A stretch of 51,209 nucleotides of DNA, from NCBI RefSeq assembly GCF_030145185.1, contig NZ_JAQYWB010000044.1, forward strand, positions 1-51,209, read 5' to 3'. The DNA comes from Desulfoluna sp. (GTDB lineage Bacteria; Desulfobacterota; Desulfobacteria; Desulfobacterales; Desulfolunaceae). Below are positions 17,701 through 25,921 of the stretch, piece after piece (position 1 is the first letter of the stretch; each line of letters begins with the position of its first letter). The notes beneath the pieces are model-generated. The model did no database searches, was not told the DNA's origin, and was given only the letters and a program-made list of their open reading frames with translations. A program made the translations under genes and the position numbers.

Positions 17701-18960
17701 ATGAACCGAATCGGATCGCCCCTTTCCATATCGTATGAACTTCTCATTGCGCTGCGCTACCTCAAGGCCAAGCGCAGGCAAGCCTTTATTTCTTTGATTA
17801 CCATGCTATCCGTTGCCGGAGTCGCCGTGGGGGTGATGGCCCTTGTGGTGGTGATTGCCGTGATGACGGGTGCCGAAAAGGATTTTAAGGCTCGTATTCT
17901 TGGTTTTCAATCCCATATTTCAGTCATGATGCGTGGCGGCGGCATTGCAGACCCTGAACACCTTCTCAGCGTGATTGATGAGGTGGATGGGGTCAAGGTG
18001 GCCGCCCCTTTTGTTTATGGTCAGGTGATGCTTCGGTCTGCCTACGGGGTATCCGGTGCGGTGCTTCGGGGGGTAGAACCCACGTCGGCTGTCACGCAGA
18101 TTCAAGGGTATCCGCCAGAGCGTCTTGAAACATGGCTGGAGCGCAAAGCGCCTTCCAGGGGGCGGCCTTCGGCACCCGGCGTGATTCTCGGGAACGAACT
18201 GGCCCTGAATCTCGGAGTGGGTGAAGGCGACATGATCTACCTTATTTCACCCAAGGGCATGATCTCCCCCATGGGGCATGTGCCCTCCATGCGTCAGTTC
18301 CGGGTTGCCGGCCTTTTTGAATCCGGCATGTTCGAGTATGACAGCTCCTTTGCTTACATCCATATCGACGACGCCCGATCTGTCTTTCGGCTGGGTGACA
18401 AGGTGACGGGTATCGACGTCTGGACCCTTTCTCCTTATGATGCGGACCAGATCCGAGAGGCGATTCTGGATCGGATCGGGCCTGTGTATTGGGCCAGGGA
18501 TTGGATGCAGATGAACGCGAGCCTCTTTTCTGCCTTAAAGCTTGAGAAGGCGGCGATGTTTGTGATTCTTATTTTGATTGTGCTGGTGGCGGCCTTTAAT
18601 ATCGCCAGCAGCCTGATTATGATGGTCATGGAAAAAACGCGGGATATTGCCATTTTAAAGGCCATGGGGGCAACAGACGGCAGTATCATGCGAATCTTTG
18701 TCTATCAGGGGACCCTGATCGGTATGGTGGGAACCTCCATCGGAGTGGCCCTGGGCGTGTTGCTGTGTTTTCTCCTGAAGCATTTCAAATTCATTGAGCT
18801 GCCGAAGGTCTATATCTTTTCAACGTTGCCGGTGCGGTTGGAGGCCTTGGATGTTCTGGTCATCTCCGCCTCGGCGTTCGGTATCTGCTTTCTGGCGACT
18901 CTTTACCCTGCGTGGCAAGCTTCCAGACAGAATACGGTGGAGGCGATTCGTTATGGGTGA
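17701..18960 (+). CDS. lolC: lipoprotein-releasing ABC transporter permease LolC/LolE
   Basis: This is the membrane subunit of the Lol exporter, which extracts outer-membrane lipoproteins from the inner membrane. The product is 419 residues. It has the N-terminal signature YLKAKRRQAFISLITMLSVAG with the first transmembrane helix, a periplasmic domain at about 50-265, and three C-terminal helices in the FtsX/MacB core. ARDWMQMNASLFSALKLEK, just before helix 2, is characteristic. Only one permease gene is present, so the complex may be a homodimer (LolF-like) or have a second subunit elsewhere. The gene overlaps lolD by 8 bp. The RBS is weak. Confidence 0.93.
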   Translation: MNRIGSPLSISYELLIALRYLKAKRRQAFISLITMLSVAGVAVGVMALVVVIAVMTGAEKDFKARILGFQSHISVMMRGGGIADPEHLLSVIDEVDGVKVAAPFVYGQVMLRSAYGVSGAVLRGVEPTSAVTQIQGYPPERLETWLERKAPSRGRPSAPGVILGNELALNLGVGEGDMIYLISPKGMISPMGHVPSMRQFRVAGLFESGMFEYDSSFAYIHIDDARSVFRLGDKVTGIDVWTLSPYDADQIREAILDRIGPVYWARDWMQMNASLFSALKLEKAAMFVILILIVLVAAFNIASSLIMMVMEKTRDIAILKAMGATDGSIMRIFVYQGTLIGMVGTSIGVALGVLLCFLLKHFKFIELPKVYIFSTLPVRLEALDVLVISASAFGICFLATLYPAWQASRQNTVEAIRYG

Positions 18961-19648
18961 TGCAAAGAGAGGTGCCAGCCTTTCTCTGGAGGGTATTTCC
19001 AAGTCCTATTCTGCCGGGGGGGTGGAATTGGATGTATTGGCGGATGTCTATTTTTCCATGGTCGGTGGCGAACGGATCGCGGTGACGGGAGCCTCCGGTA
19101 TCGGCAAATCCACCCTGCTGCATATCGTGGGGGCCCTGGATCGTCCTGATGCGGGACGGCTGATCTGTGACGGGATCGACGTGTTTGCGTCGGATGACAG
19201 GCATCTGGCTGAGTTTCGAAATCGGACCATCGGCTTTGTGTTTCAATTTCATCATTTACTGCCGGAGTTTACAGCACTTGAAAACGTGATGTTGCCCCGG
19301 TTGATCAGAGGGGATAAGGGCGAATCGTCCGCCAGGGATGCAGAAGCGATCCTTGACCGGGTCGGTCTCTCCCGAAGACTTCACCATCGGGCGGGCGAAT
19401 TGTCCGGGGGTGAGCAACAGCGCGTGGCCATTGCACGAGCGGTGGTGGGACGGCCCGCGATTCTTCTGGCTGATGAACCGACCGGTAATCTGGACGGTAA
19501 AAACAGCAGTCAAATTCATGAGCTGCTTGACGAGTTGAACCATGAAACCGGAATGACGGTTGTGATCGTGACCCACAACCTGGAGCTGGCCGGTTACATG
19601 GATCGTCAGGTAACCCTGGAAGGTGGGCAGATAGTTGAACGGACATGA
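18953..19648 (+). CDS. lolD: lipoprotein-releasing ABC transporter ATPase LolD
   Basis: LolD is the ATPase that powers lipoprotein release by LolC/E. The product is 231 residues. It has Walker [10 protein letters not shown], the Q-loop region [11 protein letters not shown], the ABC signature [14 protein letters not shown], Walker [13 protein letters not shown] and the switch His in VTHN. The start codon lies inside the end of lolC (8-bp overlap). bamA follows after 19 bp, so the envelope genes are probably co-transcribed. Confidence 0.95.
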   Translation: MGDAKRGASLSLEGISKSYSAGGVELDVLADVYFSMVGGERIAVTGASGIGKSTLLHIVGALDRPDAGRLICDGIDVFASDDRHLAEFRNRTIGFVFQFHHLLPEFTALENVMLPRLIRGDKGESSARDAEAILDRVGLSRRLHHRAGELSGGEQQRVAIARAVVGRPAILLADEPTGNLDGKNSSQIHELLDELNHETGMTVVIVTHNLELAGYMDRQVTLEGGQIVERT

Positions 19649-19667
19649 TAACAAGGGAAACATCATA

Positions 19668-22337
19668 ATGACTCGACTGACCAGATCTCTTCTCTTTTCT
19701 CTGATGATCGCGATCGTGGTAATGGCCGGAGCCAATTCCGCCTGGGCTGAAGAGGCCGCAAAACGAATTGCCGTTCTCCCTTTTCATGTGGGAACCGACA
19801 CAGATCTTTCGTATCTTTCCACCCAGATTCCTGAAACCCTTTCGCGTCAATTGGAGCGGGACGGCGGGAAAATGGTGGCGGCTGATTCCCTGATGGGCGC
19901 CGTGGACGAGGCGGGTAAGGTAGATACGGCAGCTCTTTCTAATGTGGCTGCGTCGGCGAAGGTCGATCATGTCGTCTGGGGAGGGCTGACACAAACAGGA
20001 GAGCTCTTTCATCTTGATGTCACCCTGTTTGATGTCAAGAGTGGCCGCAGTATCCCCCTTTCCAGTGAAGGGAAGGGTGTGGAAACCCTGATCTCCACCG
20101 TGGGCGATCTGGCCGTGAAGATCGGGTCCAGAATTTTCAGCTTTGAAACCATTTCTGCTGTCAAGGTGGAAGGGAATCGGCGTATTGAAGCCGATGCGAT
20201 TCTCCGTGTGGTGCGGGCCAAAGCCGACGACCGGCTGAAGAACGATGCCCTTACGCGCGATATGAAATCCATCTATCGCATGGGTTATTTTGAAGATATT
20301 AAAGTGGTGGCCGAGCATCATGAGGATGGAACGGCAACGGTGATTTTCCGCGTGAAGGAGAAGCCCACCATTCGAAACGTCCTGGTGAAGGGAAACCAGA
20401 TCTTTGATGACGAAAAGGTGAAGAAGAACATCACCCTCTCCAAAGGGGCTATTTTCAATACAGGTTCTCTGAACACCTCCATTAAGCAGATCGAAAGCCT
20501 CTACAATGAAAAACACTATTACAAAACCAAGGTCAACTACCGACTGATCGATGTGGAGAACAACCAGGCCGATCTGGAATTTACCCTTGAAGAAGGGAAG
20601 AAGATCTGGATCAAAGAGATCGTCGTGGAAGGCAACGAGTTTCTGTCCGATAAGAAAATTCGGAAGATGATCAAGACCAAACAGAAGGGTTTTTTCTCCT
20701 GGTTAACCTCCTCCGGTACCCTGGAGATGGCGGATCTGAACGTCGACATGGCGGTGATTAACGCCGAATATCAGAAGAACGGTTTCATCGACTGCCGCAT
20801 CGCGGATCCCGAGGTGGAGTACAAGGGCAAGTGGATCTACATCACGGTGAAGATGGATGAAGGTATTCGATACTCTCTGGGCAAGGTGGACGTGGATGGC
20901 GACATCCTGGACACCAAAGAGGCCCTGCTGGAACGGCTGACGGTGGGGACAGATGGGGCTGGGACTTACCTTGACCGGGAGAAAGTCCAGAACGATGTGG
21001 TGGCCCTGACGGATATTTACAGCAATGAAGGCTATGCACGGGCCTCTGTGGTGCCGGATATCCGGCGGAATCGGGCCGAAGGCGTGGCCGATGTAATCTA
21101 CCGGGTCTCCAAAGGGAACCTGGTCTACTTTGATAAGATCATTATCACCGGCAACACGGTGACCCGGGACAAAGTGATCCGGCGGCAGCTCAAGATCTAT
21201 GAGCAGGAGCTCTACCGGGGCGGAAAGCTCAAGGAGAGTGTCCGAAACCTCTATCGTCTGGAATATTTCGGGGACATCAAGGTCAATACGCTGGACACGG
21301 TCGATCCAGATAAGGTAAATTTATCTATTGATGTGAAGGAAAAGCCCACCGGCACCTTTACCTTCGGTATGGGTTACAGCAGCGAAGACAAGCTCTTCGG
21401 GACCACCTCTATTTCCAAGCGCAACCTTTTTGGCCGGGATCAGTCCCTGGACCTCAAGGCGCAGTTTGGCGGCACCGGCAACAAGTATTCGTTGATTTTT
21501 GTGGAGCCCTGGCTGTTCGACATTCCCCTCTACTCCAAGTATGAACTGAAAAACTGGGATGATGAATACTCCTCCTACGACAAAGAAACCGTGGGTGGCG
21601 GTCTCACCCTTGGGTATCCCGTGTTTGATTACACCCGCGCCTTTGTCTCCTATACCTTCGAGCGCAATACCATCGACGACATTGACCTGACCGCTTCAAA
21701 CAGCATCAAGGAAATGGCCGGTGAGAACACCCTCAGCAGCATGGGATTCAGCCTGAATTACGACTCCCGCGATCGGCGTTACAACGCTCAGACCACCCGG
21801 GGCTTTGACCACACCCTGCGTGTGGAACACACCGGCGGGCCGTTGGGGGGCGACATCAGTTATTCCAAGTACACGGCCGAGTCGAGCTGGTTTTTCCCCG
21901 TTTTCTGGAAGGTGGTGGGGATGCTCCACGGTGAAGGGGGGATTGTCCATGAAAACAGCGACGGATTCCTGCCGGACTACAAGAAATTTTACCTGGGCGG
22001 CATCAACTCCATGCGCGGCTTCGAGTATCAGGATATCCACTTGAAAGACGATCAAGGCCTGGAGATTGGCGGCAACAAATACGTCCAGTTTAACGCCGAG
22101 CTGATCGTGCCCCTGTTCGGGGTGGAGGGGCTGGTGGTTCTGGCCTTTACCGATGCAGGCAACGTGTATGAAGAGACCGCAAACATCGACCCCTCGGATT
22201 TGCGTCAATCTTACGGCTTTGGATTTCGCTGGTATTCTCCCATCGGTCCGATTCGGTTTGAACGAGGCTACGTCGTGGATCCCCAGGATGGAGAAGACAA
22301 TGCCCGATGGGAATTTACGATGGGCACGGCTTTTTAA
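19668..22337 (+). CDS. bamA: outer-membrane protein assembly factor BamA with an extra N-terminal TolB-like domain
   Basis: BamA inserts beta-barrel proteins into the outer membrane. The product is 889 residues, longer than E. coli BamA (about 810). A signal peptide ends NSAWA. Residues 30-155 form an extra domain resembling the TolB N-terminal domain (KRIAVLPFHVGTDTDLSYL, later DHVVWGGLT). Five POTRA repeats run from about 160 to 545. The barrel follows, with the conserved loop-6 motif MRGFE and a C-terminal Phe in WEFTMGTAF. The start MTRLTRS is chosen because it opens the signal peptide and follows AAGGGA. The gene lies between lolD and skp, as in many diderms. Confidence 0.96.
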   Translation: MTRLTRSLLFSLMIAIVVMAGANSAWAEEAAKRIAVLPFHVGTDTDLSYLSTQIPETLSRQLERDGGKMVAADSLMGAVDEAGKVDTAALSNVAASAKVDHVVWGGLTQTGELFHLDVTLFDVKSGRSIPLSSEGKGVETLISTVGDLAVKIGSRIFSFETISAVKVEGNRRIEADAILRVVRAKADDRLKNDALTRDMKSIYRMGYFEDIKVVAEHHEDGTATVIFRVKEKPTIRNVLVKGNQIFDDEKVKKNITLSKGAIFNTGSLNTSIKQIESLYNEKHYYKTKVNYRLIDVENNQADLEFTLEEGKKIWIKEIVVEGNEFLSDKKIRKMIKTKQKGFFSWLTSSGTLEMADLNVDMAVINAEYQKNGFIDCRIADPEVEYKGKWIYITVKMDEGIRYSLGKVDVDGDILDTKEALLERLTVGTDGAGTYLDREKVQNDVVALTDIYSNEGYARASVVPDIRRNRAEGVADVIYRVSKGNLVYFDKIIITGNTVTRDKVIRRQLKIYEQELYRGGKLKESVRNLYRLEYFGDIKVNTLDTVDPDKVNLSIDVKEKPTGTFTFGMGYSSEDKLFGTTSISKRNLFGRDQSLDLKAQFGGTGNKYSLIFVEPWLFDIPLYSKYELKNWDDEYSSYDKETVGGGLTLGYPVFDYTRAFVSYTFERNTIDDIDLTASNSIKEMAGENTLSSMGFSLNYDSRDRRYNAQTTRGFDHTLRVEHTGGPLGGDISYSKYTAESSWFFPVFWKVVGMLHGEGGIVHENSDGFLPDYKKFYLGGINSMRGFEYQDIHLKDDQGLEIGGNKYVQFNAELIVPLFGVEGLVVLAFTDAGNVYEETANIDPSDLRQSYGFGFRWYSPIGPIRFERGYVVDPQDGEDNARWEFTMGTAF

Positions 22338-22343
22338 AGAGAT

Positions 22344-22361
22344 TGTCGGCCCAGGCCGACA
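22344..22361 (+). other. perfect hairpin between bamA and skp
   Basis: TGTCGGCC and GGCCGACA pair perfectly around CA. No T run follows, so this is more likely an mRNA-processing or stability element inside the operon than a terminator. Confidence 0.45.
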
Positions 22362-22430
22362 GGATCATGGCGATGATGTTTGTTTGCATGCAGGTGAGAG
22401 TCAGGTTACCTGAAAAAGGCGGGCGTTTTT

Positions 22431-22955
22431 ATGCGATTAGGTATCAAAGGTCTGGTGGCGGTCATCGCCTTGCTTCTCTGGGGGGGAACTGCCCTGGGAG
22501 CCGATGTGGCAAAAATCGGTGTGGTGGATTTTCAGCGAGTACTCAAGGAGTCCCGGGCGGGTCGAGAGGCCGCTGAAGTGCTTCGGACGAAACAGTCGGA
22601 GCGCACTTCAGAGCTTGGGCGTTTGAAGACACGTATCGGGTCTTTGCAGGCCTCCCTGGAGAGCCTGGAGCTCTCTGCCACCACCCGTGATATCAGCGAA
22701 AAACGTCAAGAGCTGGAAAAACTTATGGGGGTGTTTAAAGCCTCTGACCAGAAGTACAGTCGCCTTTTTCAAGAGATCAATCGCAGACAGACAGAAAAGA
22801 TTAGAAAAGAGCTGGGCGGGATTATTGAGAGTCTGGGTCGCAAAGGGGGGTACCTTTTGATCGTTGAAAAAAAAGAGGTGCTTTATGCCCCCGCATCCAT
22901 GGACATGACGGACAGGCTCATTGGCCTGTACGATGAAAGATACGAAAAGAGGTAA
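22431..22955 (+). CDS. skp: periplasmic chaperone Skp/OmpH family
   Basis: Skp chaperones unfolded outer-membrane proteins across the periplasm to BamA. The product is 174 residues. A signal peptide ends TALGA before DVAKIGVVDFQRVL, the typical mature start of the OmpH family. Residues 50-135 are Lys/Glu/Arg-rich and form the long coiled-coil arms. The final part (YLLIVEKKEVLYA) returns to the beta body. AAGGCGGG precedes the ATG. The stop is directly followed by lpxD, only one base away. Confidence 0.92.
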   Translation: MRLGIKGLVAVIALLLWGGTALGADVAKIGVVDFQRVLKESRAGREAAEVLRTKQSERTSELGRLKTRIGSLQASLESLELSATTRDISEKRQELEKLMGVFKASDQKYSRLFQEINRRQTEKIRKELGGIIESLGRKGGYLLIVEKKEVLYAPASMDMTDRLIGLYDERYEKR

Positions 22956-22956
22956 G

Positions 22957-23982
22957 ATGAAACGGACCGTTCAAGAAATTGCCGACGTTGTGGGGGGGAC
23001 CGTCATCGGAGATGGCTCCCGGATTGTGACGGCTCCGGCGCCCTTTGAAGACGCAGGAGAAGAACAGATTGTTTTTGCCGGAGACGCGAGTTACCTGAAG
23101 CGGCTCTCCGACACAGGGGCAGGTACGGTGCTGGTCCCCGAAGATCCGGGAACCACGGAGAAGAGCCTGATTGTGGTGGCCAACCCCCGGGTCGCCTTTA
23201 TCCAGATTATGGAACTTTTTTCTCCTGTCAGGGAGGTGGCTCACAAGGTGAGCCCCCATGCCTGTATCGGAGCGAACGTTGCCTTCGGCGGACCGGTTGA
23301 GATCAGCCCCGGTGTGGTGGTGGGCGACGGTGTGACCCTTGGGAAGGGGTGCCGTCTGTACCCCGGTGTGGTGGTGGGCGATGGTGTCCGTCTTGGAGAA
23401 GAGGTGACCCTGCAGGCCAATGTGACCATCGGCCATGATTGCGTCATCGGAAACCGTGTGATGATCAATGCCGGATCGGTGATCGGCAGCGATGGCTACG
23501 GCTTTGCTCCAGAAGGGACCTCTTACCGGAAAATTCCCCACACCGGCATCGTTCAGATTGATGATGATGTGGAGATCGGTGCCCTCAATGCCATTGACCG
23601 TGCCACCGCGGGCCGGACCTGGATCAAACGGGGGGTGAAAACCGATAACCTCGTCCATGTGGCCCATAACGTGGAAGTGGGTGAAGACACCCTCCTTGTG
23701 GCTCAGGTGGGGATTGCCGGAAGCTCGACCGTGGGCAACCATGTGATCCTGGCCGGTAAGGCAGGGATCTCGGGTCATCTCAGCATCGGCGACAACACCA
23801 TTGTGGGGCCTGCCGCAGGGGTGGTAAAATCAGTCGGTGAAGGGGAGGTGGTGTCCGGCACACCGGCCATGCCTCATAAATTGTGGCTGCGGCTTATGAG
23901 CCTGATGCCAAAATTGCCGGAACTGAAGCGAACCGTTTCCCAACTTGAAAAGCGGGTTGATCGCCTGGAATCCGGTGAGTAG
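22957..23982 (+). CDS. lpxD: UDP-3-O-(3-hydroxyacyl)glucosamine N-acyltransferase
   Basis: LpxD adds the second 3-hydroxyacyl chain in lipid A synthesis. The product is 341 residues. The N-terminal uridine-binding domain covers about 1-100, and left-handed beta-helix hexapeptide repeats run from about 105 to 300. The catalytic His lies in LVHVAHNVEVG. A C-terminal helix (RTVSQLEKRVDRLES) binds the acyl carrier. The start MKRTVQEIADVV follows AAAAGAGGTAAG and sits one base after the skp stop; a longer frame into skp is rejected. Confidence 0.96.
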   Translation: MKRTVQEIADVVGGTVIGDGSRIVTAPAPFEDAGEEQIVFAGDASYLKRLSDTGAGTVLVPEDPGTTEKSLIVVANPRVAFIQIMELFSPVREVAHKVSPHACIGANVAFGGPVEISPGVVVGDGVTLGKGCRLYPGVVVGDGVRLGEEVTLQANVTIGHDCVIGNRVMINAGSVIGSDGYGFAPEGTSYRKIPHTGIVQIDDDVEIGALNAIDRATAGRTWIKRGVKTDNLVHVAHNVEVGEDTLLVAQVGIAGSSTVGNHVILAGKAGISGHLSIGDNTIVGPAAGVVKSVGEGEVVSGTPAMPHKLWLRLMSLMPKLPELKRTVSQLEKRVDRLESGE

Positions 23983-24045
23983 CATTTCTATTTTTTTGCC
24001 TTCGTCAGAACAGATAAGGCACCGATCAGACTAATGACAGCATTC

Positions 24046-24060
24046 GCACCGTGTCGGTGC
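24046..24060 (+). other. short hairpin between lpxD and lpxA
   Basis: GCACCG pairs with CGGTGC around TGT in the 98-bp gap between lpxD and lpxA. In many diderms fabZ occupies this place; here no gene does. Confidence 0.4.
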
Positions 24061-24080
24061 GCAGGACATAAGGACGTACC

Positions 24081-24857
24081 ATGACAAACATACACCCGAC
24101 AGCCATTATTGACCCTTCGGCGGAGATTGATCCCGATGCCGTCATCGGTCCCTATACCCTTGTCAAGGGGAATACCTCCATTGGTGCCGGGACGGTGATC
24201 GCCTCTCATGTGGTGATTGATGAGTATACCAGTATCGGCCCGGATTGCCGGATTTTTCAGTACGCTTCTGTGGGGGCCGCACCCCAGGATCTGAAGTATA
24301 AAGGAGAGATCACTCACCTCAAAGTGGGGCGGGGTACCGTGATCCGTGAGTTTGTCACCATCAACCGGGGCACCGGGGTCGGTGGAGGGCTCACCGAGGT
24401 GGGCGAGGACAACTTTCTCATGGCGTATTGTCATGTGGCCCATGACTGCAAGACCGGACGCCGGGTGATTCTGGCCAACAACTCCACCCTTGCCGGCCAC
24501 TGTGAACTCGGAGACTTTTCCAACATCGGAGGGTTCACTGCCATTCATCAGTTTGTTCGTGTGGGTGATTTCGCCTACATCGGAGGCAAATCCGTGGTGG
24601 TGAAAGATATTCCCCCCTACGTGATTTCAGCGGGAGATCGCGCCACCCTGCATGGCCTTAACAAGGTGGGCATGCGGCGCAGCAATTTTTCTGAGAGCAC
24701 CATCACGGAGCTGAAACGAACATACCGCCTTCTTTTTCGCATTGGGTTGACTTTGAATGAAGGCATTGACAGGGTTCGCGCCGAGGTGAACCAGATTCCA
24801 GAGGTCGTGGCCTTCGTCGATTTTATTCAGAACTCCAGCAGGGGAATCACCCGATAA
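24081..24857 (+). CDS. lpxA: acyl-ACP--UDP-N-acetylglucosamine O-acyltransferase
   Basis: LpxA catalyses the first step of lipid A synthesis, O-acylation of UDP-GlcNAc. The product is 258 residues, close to the E. coli length. Hexapeptide repeats (ihptaiidpsaeidpdaviG type) form the beta helix. The catalytic His is His121 in CHVAHDC. The C-terminal helical domain includes GLNKVGMRRSNFS. AAGGACG precedes the ATG by four bases. It is followed by lpxI after 62 bp. Confidence 0.97.
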   Translation: MTNIHPTAIIDPSAEIDPDAVIGPYTLVKGNTSIGAGTVIASHVVIDEYTSIGPDCRIFQYASVGAAPQDLKYKGEITHLKVGRGTVIREFVTINRGTGVGGGLTEVGEDNFLMAYCHVAHDCKTGRRVILANNSTLAGHCELGDFSNIGGFTAIHQFVRVGDFAYIGGKSVVVKDIPPYVISAGDRATLHGLNKVGMRRSNFSESTITELKRTYRLLFRIGLTLNEGIDRVRAEVNQIPEVVAFVDFIQNSSRGITR

Positions 24858-24919
24858 CGATGAGGCCTTGCAGGCCGTCCCCGGTGGGGCAGCCTGCGGT
24901 CCCGGAAAGGAATCACCCC

Positions 24920-25750
24920 ATGAAGGTGGGAGTCATTGCGGGCAATGGCCAGTTTCCCCTTTTGTTTTCGCGTGCAGCAAAAGAGAAGGGGTACGGGGTT
25001 TATGCCGCAGCTATAAAAAACGAAGCGAGTCCCGACCTTGAAGGACTCTGTGAACAAATCGAATGGTTTCACCTGGGTCAGGTGAAAAAACTGATTCGCT
25101 TTTTCAGATCCCATGGCGTGACCGAGGTGGTTCTTGTTGGCGGTATTAAAAAAACCAATATATTCAAGGACATTCGCCCGGATACCAAGGCGGTTGCCTT
25201 TCTCGCCCGCATGCGTCATACCCATGACGATACCCTTCTAAGTGCCTTTTCCCGGCTTCTGGAGACCGAGGGGCTGCAGGTTCGTTCCTCCACCTTTCTT
25301 GTGCCGGAAATTCTGGCTGACGGTGGCCTCTGGACCCGGAAAAAGCCCAGTACGGCTCAGATTAAAGACATACGAACCGGGTGGGATATCGCCAAGGAGA
25401 TCGGACGCCTCGACGTGGGGCAGTGCATCGTCATGGGCGGTGGGTCCGTGCTGGCGGTGGAGGCCATTGACGGGACCGACGCCACCATTCGCCGGGGGGG
25501 AAGCCTCGGGACCGGAGACGCCGTGTTGATCAAGGTGAGCAAACCCACCCAGGATATGCGATTTGATGTCCCGGCCGTGGGTCTTCAGACCCTTCAGACC
25601 ATGAAGGATGCCGGGGTCACCGGGTTGGTGCTGGAAGCGGGGCATGCCGTCGTCTTTGACCGTGATGCCATGGTGGCCTATGCCAATGATAATGGCATGA
25701 CCATTCTTGTGGTGGACGGCTCTCCAGCACGTTGCTCTGTTTTAAGCTGA
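24920..25750 (+). CDS. lpxI: UDP-2,3-diacylglucosamine pyrophosphatase LpxI
   Basis: LpxI hydrolyses UDP-2,3-diacylglucosamine to lipid X and is the functional replacement for LpxH in alphaproteobacteria, Desulfobacterota and others. The product is 276 residues. The N-terminal domain starts MKVGVIAGNGQFPLLF. The catalytic domain includes KPTQDMRFDVPAVG with the expected essential Asp, and GLVLEAGHAVVFDRD near the end. The ATG at 24920 follows AAAGGA; a longer frame starting at 24860 is less likely. lpxB and lpxK are not in the window. Confidence 0.95.
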   Translation: MKVGVIAGNGQFPLLFSRAAKEKGYGVYAAAIKNEASPDLEGLCEQIEWFHLGQVKKLIRFFRSHGVTEVVLVGGIKKTNIFKDIRPDTKAVAFLARMRHTHDDTLLSAFSRLLETEGLQVRSSTFLVPEILADGGLWTRKKPSTAQIKDIRTGWDIAKEIGRLDVGQCIVMGGGSVLAVEAIDGTDATIRRGGSLGTGDAVLIKVSKPTQDMRFDVPAVGLQTLQTMKDAGVTGLVLEAGHAVVFDRDAMVAYANDNGMTILVVDGSPARCSVLS

Positions 25751-25921
25751 TCCTTTCCGCATTTTATTTTTTCAACATCGTCTCACAGACAGACTCCGTT
25801 AACGAGCACAGTCCGGTATCGTTTCGGGGGGTGTGACTCTCTTGATTCTTCCATGCCATGCTTTTTTGTGTCGCATATCGCCTGCCGCCAGGGTGGGCAA
25901 AAGGTTTAATACAATACCATT

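Noticed and set aside
24081-24857. lpxA as a generic hexapeptide acetyltransferase
   Set aside because: The CHVAHDC catalytic site, the C-terminal helical domain and the lpxD/lpxI neighbours identify LpxA.
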